Positions 17,046 to 26,020 of a stretch of 64,000 bases of DNA are shown one piece after another. Where the stretch lies: positions 868,001 to 932,000 of the forward strand of contig NZ_JAUSWW010000001.1 in assembly GCF_030815415.1 (NCBI RefSeq), read 5' to 3'. The notes beneath the pieces are model-generated. The model saw only the letters and a list, made by a program, of their open reading frames with translations, was not told the DNA's origin and searched no databases. Both the position numbers and the translations under genes were made by a program. The DNA is from Streptomyces canus (lineage in GTDB: Bacteria > Actinomycetota > Actinomycetes > Streptomycetales > Streptomycetaceae). Every line of letters begins with the position of its first letter. Position 1 is the first letter of the stretch.

Positions 17046-17954
17046 TCACCGGTGCCGTGTCGTGACCAGCTCGTCGGTGTACCGGGCGAGGGCGTCCTCG
17101 GCCGTGGGGACGGGACCGAACAGCTGCTCCTGGCGGCGGGGATCGGCGACGTAGCGGCCCGTGTCGAACCAGGCGAACATCGCGGCCATGTCCTTGACCA
17201 GCGGCATGAAGCGGCCTGCGACGGCTCCTGCGGCGCGGGCGACGACGGAGGGGACGGCCCACACCTTGATCTTCTTTCCGGCCCGGTCGCCCATGAGGTC
17301 GGCCATCTCGCGCATGCTGACCGGACGGTCCCAGCCGATGTCGATGCGCTCACCGTTGTCCGCCTCGGCATCGACGGCGGCCGCCAGATAGGCCGCGAGG
17401 TCGGAGGTGTGGACGAAGGTCAGCGGGACGCTGCTCTTGCCGATCCACGTCAGGCGGCCCTTGTCGATGGGGTCGCCCGCCATGGTCGCGATCTGGTCGA
17501 GGAAGGCCCCCGGGCGCAGTGCGACGAACGGGACGCCGAGCTGTTCGAGCTTGTCCTCGGCGATCTTCTTGTGCCAGAAGTGCGGGACCTGGGGCGTCTG
17601 GTCGCTGGTGAGGATGCTGGTCAGAACGAACCGCCGGATACCGGCGCGGTGGGCGGCCTCGGCGAGGTTGGCGTTGCCGACGGTGTCGATGTCGTGCGCG
17701 TTCTTGCCGCCGCGGGTGTAGCCGGCGGCGGTGGTGATCACGGCGTCGGCGCCGTTCATGGCGGCGACGAGCGAGTCGAGGTCGAGCATGTCGCCGCGGG
17801 CGATCTCGACACCCCGGCTATCGAGCCTGCTCGCGTCGGTGGTCGGCCGGACGAGGGCGCGGACGTTCTTGCCGCGCTTGAGCAGTTCGTCGACGACCTT
17901 GCCGCCGAGGGAGCCGGTCGCGCCGACGACGAGGACGGGGAGGGTAGTGGCCAT
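17046..17954 (-). CDS. NmrA-like NAD(P)H-binding (atypical SDR) protein
   Basis: 302 residues. The N-terminus VLVVGATGSLGGKVVDELLK is the GxxGxxG dinucleotide loop of atypical SDRs of the NmrA/TMR type. Further signs are VRALVRPTTDASRL, ITTAAGYTRGGKNA and ALRPGAFLDQI. No classical YxxxK is seen, so it may be a sensor or a reductase without the standard triad. ATG at 17954 matches the family start; an in-frame ATG at 17972 would add six residues. Ends 66 bases from the large inverted repeat. Confidence 0.88.
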   Translation of the reverse strand: MATTLPVLVVGATGSLGGKVVDELLKRGKNVRALVRPTTDASRLDSRGVEIARGDMLDLDSLVAAMNGADAVITTAAGYTRGGKNAHDIDTVGNANLAEAAHRAGIRRFVLTSILTSDQTPQVPHFWHKKIAEDKLEQLGVPFVALRPGAFLDQIATMAGDPIDKGRLTWIGKSSVPLTFVHTSDLAAYLAAAVDAEADNGERIDIGWDRPVSMREMADLMGDRAGKKIKVWAVPSVVARAAGAVAGRFMPLVKDMAAMFAWFDTGRYVADPRRQEQLFGPVPTAEDALARYTDELVTTRHR

Positions 17955-18347
17955 GGAGGTCTCACTTTCCATCAGGTCAGTGGTGGGGGGATGGGAGGCG
18001 GGTCAGTGGCGGCCGCCGACATGAGCGCCGTCGGCCTGTAGGAGCTTGTGGAGTCCACGGTGATCCGGACGCGGATGCTGCGGCCGCCCTCGATGTGCAG
18101 CTTGGCCGGCGACGGGGACGGGGACGGGCTCGCTTGGCCCGGCAGCCCCGGAGCCCGGCTCCGTTCGGCACGGGCCTTCGCGCAGCTGAGTGCGCTGCAG
18201 CGCTGTAGGTGATACGGATGAAGGACTCCGGCTGCTGCGCCGGCAGGTCCCGCGCGGAGGCCATCTCCGCATTTGAGCCCATACCGACCTGCGTACGTGA
18301 TGCCAGCTCCGGGAGCTTGCGACGCAAGCCGTTCGCTCTATGGGGAG
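17955..18347. other. Intergenic, possible decayed reading frame
   Basis: No intact gene. A minus-strand frame about 18003-18130 reads PAKLHIEGGRSIRVRITVDS and looks coding for some 20 codons after a Pro-Ser-rich run, without a supported start. I cannot place it in a family; a gene remnant is the best guess. Confidence 0.35.
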
Positions 18348-19190
18348 TCAGCCGAAGAACTTTTCCAGTTCGGCCACCAGTGCCTCCGGCTGCTCCTCCG
18401 CGACGAAGTGGCCGCTGTCCTCGATGCCGCTGTAGCGGATGTCGTTGGCCTTGCCTTCCATCATCGGCCGCATGAAGTCGGCGCCCTGATTGGCAATAGC
18501 CAAGACGGGCATCTCCAGCGGGGGATACGAGTCGTTGTCGACCACATCCTGGTGGAAGGTCTGGAATACGCCGAACCCCGCACTCAGCGCCTCGGGCGTG
18601 TCGTACGCCTGCGCGTAGATGGCCCGGCTCTCCTCGCCGATCCGTTCCGGGTGGAGCGCGAGGTGCTCGGCCGACCAGTCGATCACGTGCCGAAACCGGC
18701 CCGCGAGAAGCTTGGCGGGCAGCCCCTCGACCTGGCTCAACGGGTATATCCACAGGTTCAGATCACCGGGCCCGGGGAACGGCTTGGCGAAGTCCTGGAA
18801 CATCTGCGAAAAGGGTGCGCCTTCCCACAGTGCGAGCTTCTTGGTGGCCTGCGGATAGTTGGCGGCGAAGCTGTAGGCGACCATCGCACCGATGTCGGCA
18901 CCAGCGATGTTCACCTGCTCGTAGCCCAGGCCGCGGACCAGTTCGTAGACGTCCTTTGCCATGTTCTTCTTGTCGTAGCCGCCCTCGGGCTTGTCCGAGT
19001 CTCCCTGACCTCGGTAGTCCACGGCGATGACGCGGAAGTGTTCGGCCAAGGGGGTCATGATCTTGTGGAGGCCGTGCCAGGTTCGCGGAAACCCGTCCAT
19101 GAGGACCAGCGGCTCGCCTTCGCCGCCGATGACGTAGTGGAGCCGGGTGCCGTTCACATCGGCATAACGGTCTTCGAATCCTTCAAACAT
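18348..19190 (-). CDS. Alpha/beta hydrolase (epoxide hydrolase/dehalogenase-like)
   Basis: 280 residues. The nucleophile elbow is GADIGA with Asp99, the feature that separates epoxide hydrolases and haloalkane dehalogenases from Ser esterases. The catalytic His is probably His261 in DSGHFVAEEQPE. VDYRGQGDSDKP is the conserved pre-nucleophile turn. The usual oxyanion-hole HGFP reads DGFP here (residues 32-35), an uncommon change. Cytosolic, no signal peptide. Stand-alone, in the same direction as the NmrA-like gene but 390 bases away. Substrate unknown. Confidence 0.9.
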   Translation of the reverse strand: MFEGFEDRYADVNGTRLHYVIGGEGEPLVLMDGFPRTWHGLHKIMTPLAEHFRVIAVDYRGQGDSDKPEGGYDKKNMAKDVYELVRGLGYEQVNIAGADIGAMVAYSFAANYPQATKKLALWEGAPFSQMFQDFAKPFPGPGDLNLWIYPLSQVEGLPAKLLAGRFRHVIDWSAEHLALHPERIGEESRAIYAQAYDTPEALSAGFGVFQTFHQDVVDNDSYPPLEMPVLAIANQGADFMRPMMEGKANDIRYSGIEDSGHFVAEEQPEALVAELEKFFG

Positions 19191-19563
19191 GTGTGGCTCC
19201 TACTCGGGGCTCGGACTGATCACTTCTGCGGTGGGAGCTCCCGCTGTGCGGGGCGGCGCATGCGGGATGGGCGCCGCCGAGATCCGAGATCCAACCGTTG
19301 ATGCGTCAACACCCCTCCCGCCGGTTCAAGACTTGACGCACGAGAGGCAGGGCTTGGTCAGGTTCGGATTTCGCGGCGATGTGTTCGAGCCGCTCGCGAG
19401 GGCGGATCAGCGTCGACGGGGTGGGGGCGCGCCTACGGCGCCTACCGTCGGATGGGCAGTGGGGAACTACGCGACGACGTCCGCGAAGTCGTCAACGGCC
19501 TCGGCCTGCCTCATCCCCCGCCCCGCGCCCAGCGGCCTGCGCCCAGCTCCGTGAGATGCCTTG
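19191..19563. other. Intergenic, nothing firm
   Basis: 373 bases upstream of the hydrolase gene, presumably holding its promoter. A plus-strand stretch near 19440-19540 (GAYRRMGSGELRDDVREVVN) has coding character but no start or context; it may be a fragment. Confidence 0.35.
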
Positions 19564-19983
19564 TCAGGACCTCTTGAGCCAGCGTTGCAGCGCCTCGGGC
19601 ACGTTCGTCGGATGTGAGCTGAAGCTCAACCGTATGTTGGGCTGGAGGTCGATGAGCACGTTGACGATCCGTTCGAACAGAACGGTGTATTCGGGAACAT
19701 TCTTGATGCCGCCACCGATGAGCACCACGCCGAACGCATGCCCGTCGAACAGTCGGCGCAGCTCGGCCTCAGCCTCGTCGGGGTCCAGGCTGACATAACC
19801 TTCCTCGGCGTCGACTCCGGTGGCCTGGATCGCAGCCCAGGTGCGCTTCCTCAAGGCGACCAGCTCCTCGAGCGTCGCCACCCCCGGCGGGAAATCGTCC
19901 GGCGAAAGCGCGGCAGGGGTGATGCCGAGGATCAGCACGCGCTGATTGATCGGAGGCTTCACTTGAGAGTTCTTGTGGGACAT
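19564..19983 (-). CDS. Hypothetical Rossmann-like protein
   Basis: 139 residues, not recognised. The sequence starts polar, then RVLILGITPAALSPDDFPPG, a helix with two charged faces (EELVALRKRTWAAIQATGVD), FGVVLIGGGIKNVPEYTVLF and a C-terminal RLSFSSHPTNVPEALQRWLK. The two beta-strand/Gly-rich turns suggest a small flavodoxin- or Rossmann-like alpha/beta domain. No signal or membrane helix. Two palindromes at 20070-20118 lie 87-135 bases upstream and may control it. Confidence 0.7.
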   Translation of the reverse strand: MSHKNSQVKPPINQRVLILGITPAALSPDDFPPGVATLEELVALRKRTWAAIQATGVDAEEGYVSLDPDEAEAELRRLFDGHAFGVVLIGGGIKNVPEYTVLFERIVNVLIDLQPNIRLSFSSHPTNVPEALQRWLKRS

Positions 19984-20069
19984 GGGGTCGTTCCTCCAAG
20001 GCAGTACGGCCCCCTCTGAGGGCGCACCATGGAGGTCTCCTCAGTTCTGTGGGGGAAGTCAAGATAAAG

Positions 20070-20118
20070 TGTGGCTGGCCACATGACTAACGTAGCAGCA
20101 ATCGTGTGGCTAGCCAAG
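20070..20118. promoter_or_regulatory. Paired palindromic operator candidates
   Basis: TGTGGCTGGCCACA at 20070-20083 and the near copy TGTGGCTAGCCAAG at 20105-20118, 35 bases apart. The first has perfect six-base arms around two central bases. They lie upstream of the leftward hypothetical gene starting at 19983. No regulator gene next to them remains intact, though a regulator fragment starts about 120 bases to the right. Confidence 0.55.
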
Positions 20119-20239
20119 TATTGATGGGTGCGGGAGCCCTTCGCAGCTCGCGCGCGCACGCCCAGGACCGAGTGGCCTTGTTGTGGTCGATGGTGGTGGT
20201 GGGCTTCCGACGTCTGCGAGGCACGGCTCGTGGAGGCAG

Positions 20240-20500
20240 GGTGGTGAGCGTGGGGGCGCAGAGAGCCGCACGACAAGATCTCCACGACCTGGTGGGCGAG
20301 CTGTCCACGCGCAGCGACGCCTTCCGCACCCGCTGGGGCTCCCACAACGTCCGCCGTCACGGCACCGGCGTCAAGCGCTTCCATCACGCAATCGTCGGCG
20401 AGCTCACCCTGGCCTGGCACGGCTCGGCCGTGGACGACGAACCCGGTCTCACCCTCCTCATCCACACCGCCGAACCCGGCGCCCGGAAGAGGTCTTGGGG
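20240..20500 (+). pseudogene. C-terminal remnant of a MmyB-type XRE regulator
   Basis: About 75 codons read LHDLVGELSTRSDAFRTRWG, then GTGVKRFHHAIVGELTLAWH and PGLTLLIHTAEPGA. This is the MmyB ligand-binding domain that ends a large family of Streptomyces XRE regulators. The DNA-binding half is missing and the tail is frameshifted after AEPGA. The remaining sequence 20500-20651 is non-coding. Confidence 0.65.
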
Positions 20501-20651
20501 GCAGCCGGTCTCGCTTATTGCGCGGGTCTGGTCACCGGTTCGCAACGGACGGCGTCAGGGTGATCGAAAGCGCCACGGTGTGGCTGAATATGGTCTCTCC
20601 AGCTCACGCGGCTACGCAGGCAGCCGCTGCCACCACCATGGGGGACACATC

Positions 20652-21317
20652 ATGATGATCACGCATCGCCGCAGACGGATCGCGTTCCGGACGCTCGCCC
20701 TGAGTGCATGGGCAGTTGGCGTCCTGGCGCTCGCCGCCTGCTCCCCCACGTCCTCGGATGCGGAGGGTACGGCGGCGGCCGCCACTCCCTCACCGGCCAA
20801 GGGGGAGAACAGCACCGGGGCGACCTCGTCCGCCACAGCGCTGCCCGCCGGGAAGGTCTCGTCGTCGCCCGACGGCAAGGTGCCCTCTCCCTCGGCATCC
20901 GCGGCATCACCGACGGCATCGGCCGTGGGCTCGCCGATTGCTGCCGGGACCGGTGGCGAAGACGACGGCTGCGACCACAAGATGCCCATCTCGCCCGACG
21001 AGATCGCCGTCTACCGCTACACGCCCGAGGGCGGGTCCTTGAGCCTGATCATCCGGCACGGCAACTGGGGCTGCGGCACACCGGATTCCGACGGCGCGCC
21101 GTTCGAGACAGTCGGCAAGGAAACCTATCTGCCCCTGGATCAGGCGGCGTACATCACCGTCACCAACCCCATCGTGGCGAGCACCGAGAACCAGCCCATC
21201 GGTGTCCAGGAGTTCCTGGACTGGCTGGAAGCACACCCCGACAGCGGCCTGGTTTTCGAGTACCACCTCGGCGCGGACGGCGCCATCGACCACCTTGAGC
21301 AGATCTTCACCCCCTGA
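20652..21317 (+). CDS. Secreted lipoprotein, Ser/Pro-rich linker
   Basis: 221 residues. Residues 1-28 are a lipoprotein signal with basic start and lipobox LALAAC. A low-complexity Ala/Ser/Pro linker to about residue 105 would span the cell wall. The C-terminal globular part (from DDGCDHKMPISPDEIAVYRY) has Cys residues able to pair (GCDHK and WGCGTP) and resembles no family I know. ATG at 20652 follows GGGGGA by about eight bases; the ATG at 20655 is an alternative. Anchored outside the membrane. Function unknown. Confidence 0.75.
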   Translation: MMITHRRRRIAFRTLALSAWAVGVLALAACSPTSSDAEGTAAAATPSPAKGENSTGATSSATALPAGKVSSSPDGKVPSPSASAASPTASAVGSPIAAGTGGEDDGCDHKMPISPDEIAVYRYTPEGGSLSLIIRHGNWGCGTPDSDGAPFETVGKETYLPLDQAAYITVTNPIVASTENQPIGVQEFLDWLEAHPDSGLVFEYHLGADGAIDHLEQIFTP

Positions 21318-21339
21318 CGCGGACGGTCTCCTACCCGCA

Positions 21340-21688
21340 CACCCGCCGCCGGGGCCGAAGAGACACTCTCCCGCTGCGGTACGGCACAGGGCCCTCGGTG
21401 CGCTGCCGGCGGCAGGTCCTCGCCCGAACAGCGGAGACGGCGCGTGGCTTCCGATCCGTATCGCTCCAGCAGTCCCGCCAGGCCACCGCGGTACGGGACT
21501 TCCAGTGGATCACGTCCCGGACCCGGTCGTCGCTGGAACGACACCTCGGCGATCTTCGCCACGGGCATGCCCTGCGCGGACAGCAGGACCATTTGGGGCC
21601 GCAGCCAGGTCACCACCGACCCGGTGCCCCGGTGGATGATCCGAAGCAGCCGTCTGCCTTCGTCATCGTCGATCTCACGCACTCGCAC
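21340..21688 (-). pseudogene. IS630-type transposase 5' remnant
   Basis: The first 45 codons read MRVREIDDDEGRRLLRIIHR and MVLLSAQGMPVAKIAEVSF, the conserved start of IS630-family transposases (helix-turn-helix region). The frame then shifts near 21540 (DDRVRDVIHW continues in another frame) and similarity fades by about 21340. The DDE catalytic domain and terminal repeats are absent, so it cannot move. Confidence 0.75.
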
Positions 21689-21715
21689 TCGCTCCCCACC
21701 TGAGCCCCGTGTCCG

Positions 21716-22087
21716 TCAGCCGTGACTGGTGTCGATGACGCAGAAGCGGTTGCCCTCCGGATCGGCGAGCACGACAAAGTCGGCGTCGTCCGGATAGAAG
21801 TCCCAGTCGACGCGTTCAGCGCCCAGGGAGATCAGTCGTGCCACTTCGGCTTCCTGATCGGCGGCGTCGCCTGCATAAAGGTCGAGGTGGACTCTCGGGT
21901 GTTCCTGCACGGGCGTCGTACTGAGGTCGAGAGCCAGTGCGGCGCCGGAGCCGTCGGCCGGCACCAGTACCACCCAGTCATCCTTCACCTCACCATCGCG
22001 AGGGACGTAGCCCAGTGCCCGACTCCAGAACTCCGCGGCCCGCCGTACATCGGTGGCCCCCATCACGATCGTTCCGATGCTCAGCAT
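21716..22087 (-). CDS. VOC superfamily protein
   Basis: 123 residues of the glyoxalase/bleomycin-resistance fold. It has GATDVRRAAEFWSRALGY, HPRVHLDLYA and the closing DPEGNRFCVIDTSHG. This VOC subgroup is very common in Streptomyces and mostly uncharacterised. I start at the ATG 22087 (MLSIGTIVMGAT) because the longer frame adds residues outside the fold. A similar gene lies at 56062-56457. Confidence 0.88.
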   Translation of the reverse strand: MLSIGTIVMGATDVRRAAEFWSRALGYVPRDGEVKDDWVVLVPADGSGAALALDLSTTPVQEHPRVHLDLYAGDAADQEAEVARLISLGAERVDWDFYPDDADFVVLADPEGNRFCVIDTSHG

Positions 22088-22336
22088 CCGCCGATTCTCG
22101 CAGACCCCCAGGCAGACCCAGGGCGTGAGTCGCGTCCCCAACTACGAGGCGAACGTTGCCTGATACGGCACCGACTGTCATTTGAAAGCTCAACTGTGTA
22201 CCGCTTCAGTGAAATCCGGGTCAGCAGCGGAAGCAGAGTGCTACACATCGGAACGATCCGATCTGAACAACGCACTGTGACCGTCTCGTTGTGGAGAGTG
22301 TCGAACGCGAGGCGGATCCGAGCCGATAGGACGACC

Positions 22337-24451
22337 GTGTCGCACACCCCCACTGCCACGGGCCGAAGATTCCATGCCCGCAACTTGCGTGTGGCCCAAA
22401 AGCTTCAGGCCATCCTGCTGATCCCTGTGCTCGTCGCCCTCGTCCTCGGCGGCGTGCGCGTCAAACGCTCCGTCGACACCTGGCAGACGGCCAAGGACGC
22501 GGTCCGTGTGGCGGAACTGGTCCAGGCGGCGAACACCTACGCCAGCGACGCCATCAACGAACGCGATGTCTCCGTCATCCCGTTGGTGAAAGGCGAGCGC
22601 GACTCGGACACCGTCGCCAAGGCCCGGCAGATCACCGACCAGGACGCAAAGAGGTTCGACGAGGCGGTCGCCCGCATGCCGAGAACCGCCAGCCTCGAGC
22701 GCCGGGTCCAACTCGTCCGCGCGGGCGAGAAGCGCCTCGCCGCGGTACGCGCCAACGCCTTCACCGCCAACCTGACCGGCGTGCAGACCGAGGAGAGCTA
22801 CCACGCCGTCCAGCACCCGCTGATGGAAATCTCCAACGAACTGGGCTTCGGCATCAGCAGCCAGGCCACCTTCGGCCGCACCCTGTACGCCATCTCACTC
22901 ACCCAGGCGGCCGAGTCACTGATCCGCGCCATCGGCACGCACCTCCTCGTCGAGGACCGCAGCAAGCTCGCCCCGGGTGAACTCCAGTCCCAGCTCGCCT
23001 CGTTCAGCTCCTACGTCTACCTCGAGCAGGTCGCGCTGCAGGAGTACGCCGGCTTCGCCGGCACCGACGACGTGGCCCGGTTGCGCAAGGCGCTCGCGAA
23101 CGCGGAGGTGAAGGGGCGGCAGCAGATCGCAGAGGCCCGGACGCAGGCCGAGGCCGCCGGGCGAACCTTCGTCCCCCCGCCACGTCTGGACACCATGACC
23201 AGCGCCATCGCCTCCGGCGCGACCGCCACACAACTCACCGAACGCGGCATCACGCCCGCGACGTTCTTCGCCGCCTCCACCCTCAGCTTCGACGCCTACC
23301 GCAGCGTCGAGGTGTACCTCACCGGCACCGCGCTGTCCGAAGCCCACGACATCGCCGACGACGCCCGCAACGACGCCATCGTCAACGCAGCGCTCGTGCT
23401 CACCTCCATCCTCGTCGCCTTCCTCCTCGCGAACTGGGTGGCCCGCACGATGAGCACCAGCATGCGCCGCCTCAGCACCTCCGCCCACGCCATCGCCGCA
23501 CAGCGGCTGCCGGCCCGGCTGACCCAGCTCACCCGCACCATCCCGGGCCGAGTCGACTCCGACGTCGAACCCATCCCTATCACCACCACGGACGAGATCG
23601 GCGAAGTCGCCCGCGCCTTCGACCACGTCCACCGCGAAGCCGTCCGGCTCGCCGCTCAACAGGCCCTGCTGCGCGCCAACATCAACACCATCCTCGGCAA
23701 CCTGGCGCGCCGCAGCCAGCCCCTCATCGAGCGCCAGCTCGCCATGATCTCCGACCTGGAGGGCAGAGAAGCCGACCCCGACCAGCTGGAGTACCTCTTC
23801 CACCTCGACCACCTCGCCACACGGGTGCGCCGCAACGGCGAAAACCTCCTGGTGCTCAGCGGCGAGAACCCCGCCCAGCAGTGGGACCAGCCCATGCCTC
23901 TCGTCGACGTCGTCCGCGCCGCGGTCTCGGAAGTGGAGCAGTACGAGCGCATCCAGCTCTCCGGCATCCCGGAAGCCCAGATCGACGGCCGCGCCATCAA
24001 CGACCTGGTCCACCTGCTCGCCGAACTCCTGGAGAACGCCGCGGCCTTCTCCTCCCCGCACGTCCCGGTCCACATCACCGCCGCACGGCTGCCCGACGGC
24101 CGGACCATCCTCGAGATACACGACCAGGGAATAGGCCTGCCCCACGACGAACTCGCGGACATCAACCGCATCCTCGCCGACCCGCCCACCGTCGACGCCG
24201 CGCTCTCCCAGCGCATGGGCCTTTTCGTGGTGGGCCGACTGGCCGACCGACACGGCATCCGCGTTCAGCTACGCCCCTCCCACGAGCAACAGGGGACCAC
24301 TGCGCTGGTGATGCTGCCCCGAACGATCACCCATCGACCGGCGAAGGAGGAGCCCGACGCCGACACCATGGCCCTGGTCGCATTCGTGGACAGTTCCTTC
24401 ACCAAGAACGCCCCGCACACCAACGAAACGTGGGACAACCGGCCGTCCTGA
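22337..24451 (+). CDS. Nitrate/nitrite-sensor-type histidine kinase, orphan CvnA-like
   Basis: 704 residues, a membrane sensor kinase. A first membrane helix (about 24-41) is followed by an extracytoplasmic NIT domain to about residue 345. A second helix follows (around NAALVLTSILVAFLLANWVA), then a HAMP-like linker, a dimerisation helix pair (RRSQPLIERQLAMISDLEGR, LFHLDHLATRVRR) and an HATPase domain. The ATPase N-box is LLENAAAFSSP, G1 is DQGIGLP and G2 MGLFVVGRLADRHGI. AGGACGA precedes the GTG start. Such kinases usually head conservon operons with Roadblock, DUF742 and GTPase genes. None follows here. Partner unknown. Confidence 0.9.
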   Translation: MSHTPTATGRRFHARNLRVAQKLQAILLIPVLVALVLGGVRVKRSVDTWQTAKDAVRVAELVQAANTYASDAINERDVSVIPLVKGERDSDTVAKARQITDQDAKRFDEAVARMPRTASLERRVQLVRAGEKRLAAVRANAFTANLTGVQTEESYHAVQHPLMEISNELGFGISSQATFGRTLYAISLTQAAESLIRAIGTHLLVEDRSKLAPGELQSQLASFSSYVYLEQVALQEYAGFAGTDDVARLRKALANAEVKGRQQIAEARTQAEAAGRTFVPPPRLDTMTSAIASGATATQLTERGITPATFFAASTLSFDAYRSVEVYLTGTALSEAHDIADDARNDAIVNAALVLTSILVAFLLANWVARTMSTSMRRLSTSAHAIAAQRLPARLTQLTRTIPGRVDSDVEPIPITTTDEIGEVARAFDHVHREAVRLAAQQALLRANINTILGNLARRSQPLIERQLAMISDLEGREADPDQLEYLFHLDHLATRVRRNGENLLVLSGENPAQQWDQPMPLVDVVRAAVSEVEQYERIQLSGIPEAQIDGRAINDLVHLLAELLENAAAFSSPHVPVHITAARLPDGRTILEIHDQGIGLPHDELADINRILADPPTVDAALSQRMGLFVVGRLADRHGIRVQLRPSHEQQGTTALVMLPRTITHRPAKEEPDADTMALVAFVDSSFTKNAPHTNETWDNRPS

Positions 24452-24529
24452 CGCAGGATGTCCGGTCAAGAAGCCCGAGCGGCGCGGCCGGAACGGTGCC
24501 GTGCGCTCGAAACAGCCGCCGCCGACGGA

Positions 24530-24925
24530 CTACGTCAGGACGAGAGGCACGGTGATGGTGAGGTGTTCGTCGGTGGTCGGCCGCGCGGTGGCAAGAGCGT
24601 TCATTCGAGCTGCGAGGTGGCCGATCACGCGGCTGGTCAGCTCCTCGTCCCACTGCGCTGTGCCTTCCGGCGGCAGGAACATCTCCTTCTCGGCGGGTGG
24701 GTTGTCACCGAAATAGCGCGCGGTGTCCATGTTGACGACCCAACAGGCCAGTGCGATCTTCACCTGCCCGGGTGCCGCCCACTGCGCCCGAACGTGGGCG
24801 CACATGCTGAAGTCGTCCCCACCGAATGAGACCGTCGTGGAGAACGACCTGCCACGGGGGTATCGCCGTAGCAGCTGGAGTACTGCAGGTTCTACAACGG
24901 CTCGCGCCATAGGTTCCGTAAACAC
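24530..24925 (-). CDS. Hypothetical protein
   Basis: 131 residues, no family recognised. It has strands FSTTVSFGGDDFSMCAHVRA and VKIALACWVVNMDTARYFGD, then a helix-rich tail (ELTSRVIGHLAARMNALATA) and LTITVPLVLT. No signal or membrane segment. Start at 24925 or, with four fewer residues, MARAVVEPAV at 24910. It converges on the sensor kinase gene with a 78-base gap that shows no clear terminator. Confidence 0.6.
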   Translation of the reverse strand: MFTEPMARAVVEPAVLQLLRRYPRGRSFSTTVSFGGDDFSMCAHVRAQWAAPGQVKIALACWVVNMDTARYFGDNPPAEKEMFLPPEGTAQWDEELTSRVIGHLAARMNALATARPTTDEHLTITVPLVLT

Positions 24926-25186
24926 CGTCCGCCCCCCTGTCGAGCCTGGCCTTCAGCATCCCAGACGGGGCCTGCGACGGACAGATCGCCACCTGGCCGG
25001 CAAGGGCGGGGCCGGTCATCGGCACGCCAGAGGAGCAGTGGCCACGGTTCTTCTTTTTCCATGTCGCAGTACGAGTCCTTGAACCCCTGGACTTTGTAGA
25101 GACGGTGGATGCGCCAAGTGCCTTGTCCCTAGGATGTATTGCCTGATGCACCGGTCAGCTCGGTGCGGTACACGACTGGGGAGACG

Positions 25187-26005
25187 ATGGAGTCCGGGAA
25201 GCGGTTGTCCACCAAGATCGACGCCACGGTTCCGACGGCCGCGCGCATGTACGACCACTACTTGGGCGGCAAGGACAACTACGCGGTCGACCGTGCCGCC
25301 TGCGAGGAACTGGACAAGGTGGTGCCCAGCACCCGGGCGCTGGCGCTGAACAACCGGCGCTTCCTTCAGCGGGTGGTGGGGACGCTGGCACAGGAGTACG
25401 GCATCCGGCAGTTCCTGGACCACGGGTCCGGCCTGCCGACGCAGAACAACGTGCACCAGGTGGCCCAGCGCATCGATCCGACCTCGCGCGTCGTGTACGC
25501 GGACAACGATCCGATGGTCCTGGTGCACGGCCGGGCCCTGCTGGACCAGAACGACCGCACGGCCGTGATCCAGGCCGACCTGCGCGACACCGACGGGATC
25601 TTCTCCCACCCCGACACCCAGCGGCTGATCGACTTCTCGCAGCCGGTGGGCGTGCTGTTCAACTCGGTGTTCCACTGCATTCCGGACAGCGACACTGAAG
25701 GCCCGCTCGCGGTGGTGAAGCGGGTGACCGAGCGGCTCGTGCCCGGCAGTTGCCTGGTGATGTGCCAACTGGTCAGCGAGGACCCCAAGGTGCGGGAGTT
25801 CGTCACCGACTTCATGGACAAGGCCACGCAGGGGCACTGGGGTCGGGTGCGCGAGGAGAAGGACGTCGCGCAGTGGTTCGAAGGGCTGGAGATCCTCGAG
25901 CCCGGACTGGTGGAGGTGTCCACCTGGCGGCCCGACACCGAGGTGGCGCCGCGTCAGCTGACCCAGGAATGGATCGAGTTCGGCGGGTGCGGCCGCATCC
26001 TGTGA
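25187..26005 (+). CDS. SAM-dependent methyltransferase (DUF574)
   Basis: 272 residues of the actinobacterial DUF574/Methyltransf_19 family. Family marks are ARMYDHYLGGKDNYAVDR, ALNNRRFLQRVV, FLDHGSGLPTQNNVHQ (the SAM-binding strand one loop) and VVYADNDPMVLVHGRALL. ATG at 25187 follows GGGGAGA at ideal spacing, while an earlier in-frame start lacks one. Members often sit beside XRE/DUF397 pairs, as here (26021-27294). Methyl acceptor is unknown for the family. Confidence 0.92.
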   Translation: MESGKRLSTKIDATVPTAARMYDHYLGGKDNYAVDRAACEELDKVVPSTRALALNNRRFLQRVVGTLAQEYGIRQFLDHGSGLPTQNNVHQVAQRIDPTSRVVYADNDPMVLVHGRALLDQNDRTAVIQADLRDTDGIFSHPDTQRLIDFSQPVGVLFNSVFHCIPDSDTEGPLAVVKRVTERLVPGSCLVMCQLVSEDPKVREFVTDFMDKATQGHWGRVREEKDVAQWFEGLEILEPGLVEVSTWRPDTEVAPRQLTQEWIEFGGCGRIL

Positions 26006-26020
26006 CGGAGCGGCACCGGC

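Noticed and set aside
10109..20500. That the XRE fragment (10109) and the MmyB fragment (20240) are halves of one gene split by an insertion
   Set aside because: They are on opposite strands 10 kb apart and come from different XRE subfamilies.
22916..24253. Long minus-strand open frame opposite the sensor kinase
   Set aside because: Shadow frame; the kinase on the plus strand has clear domains.
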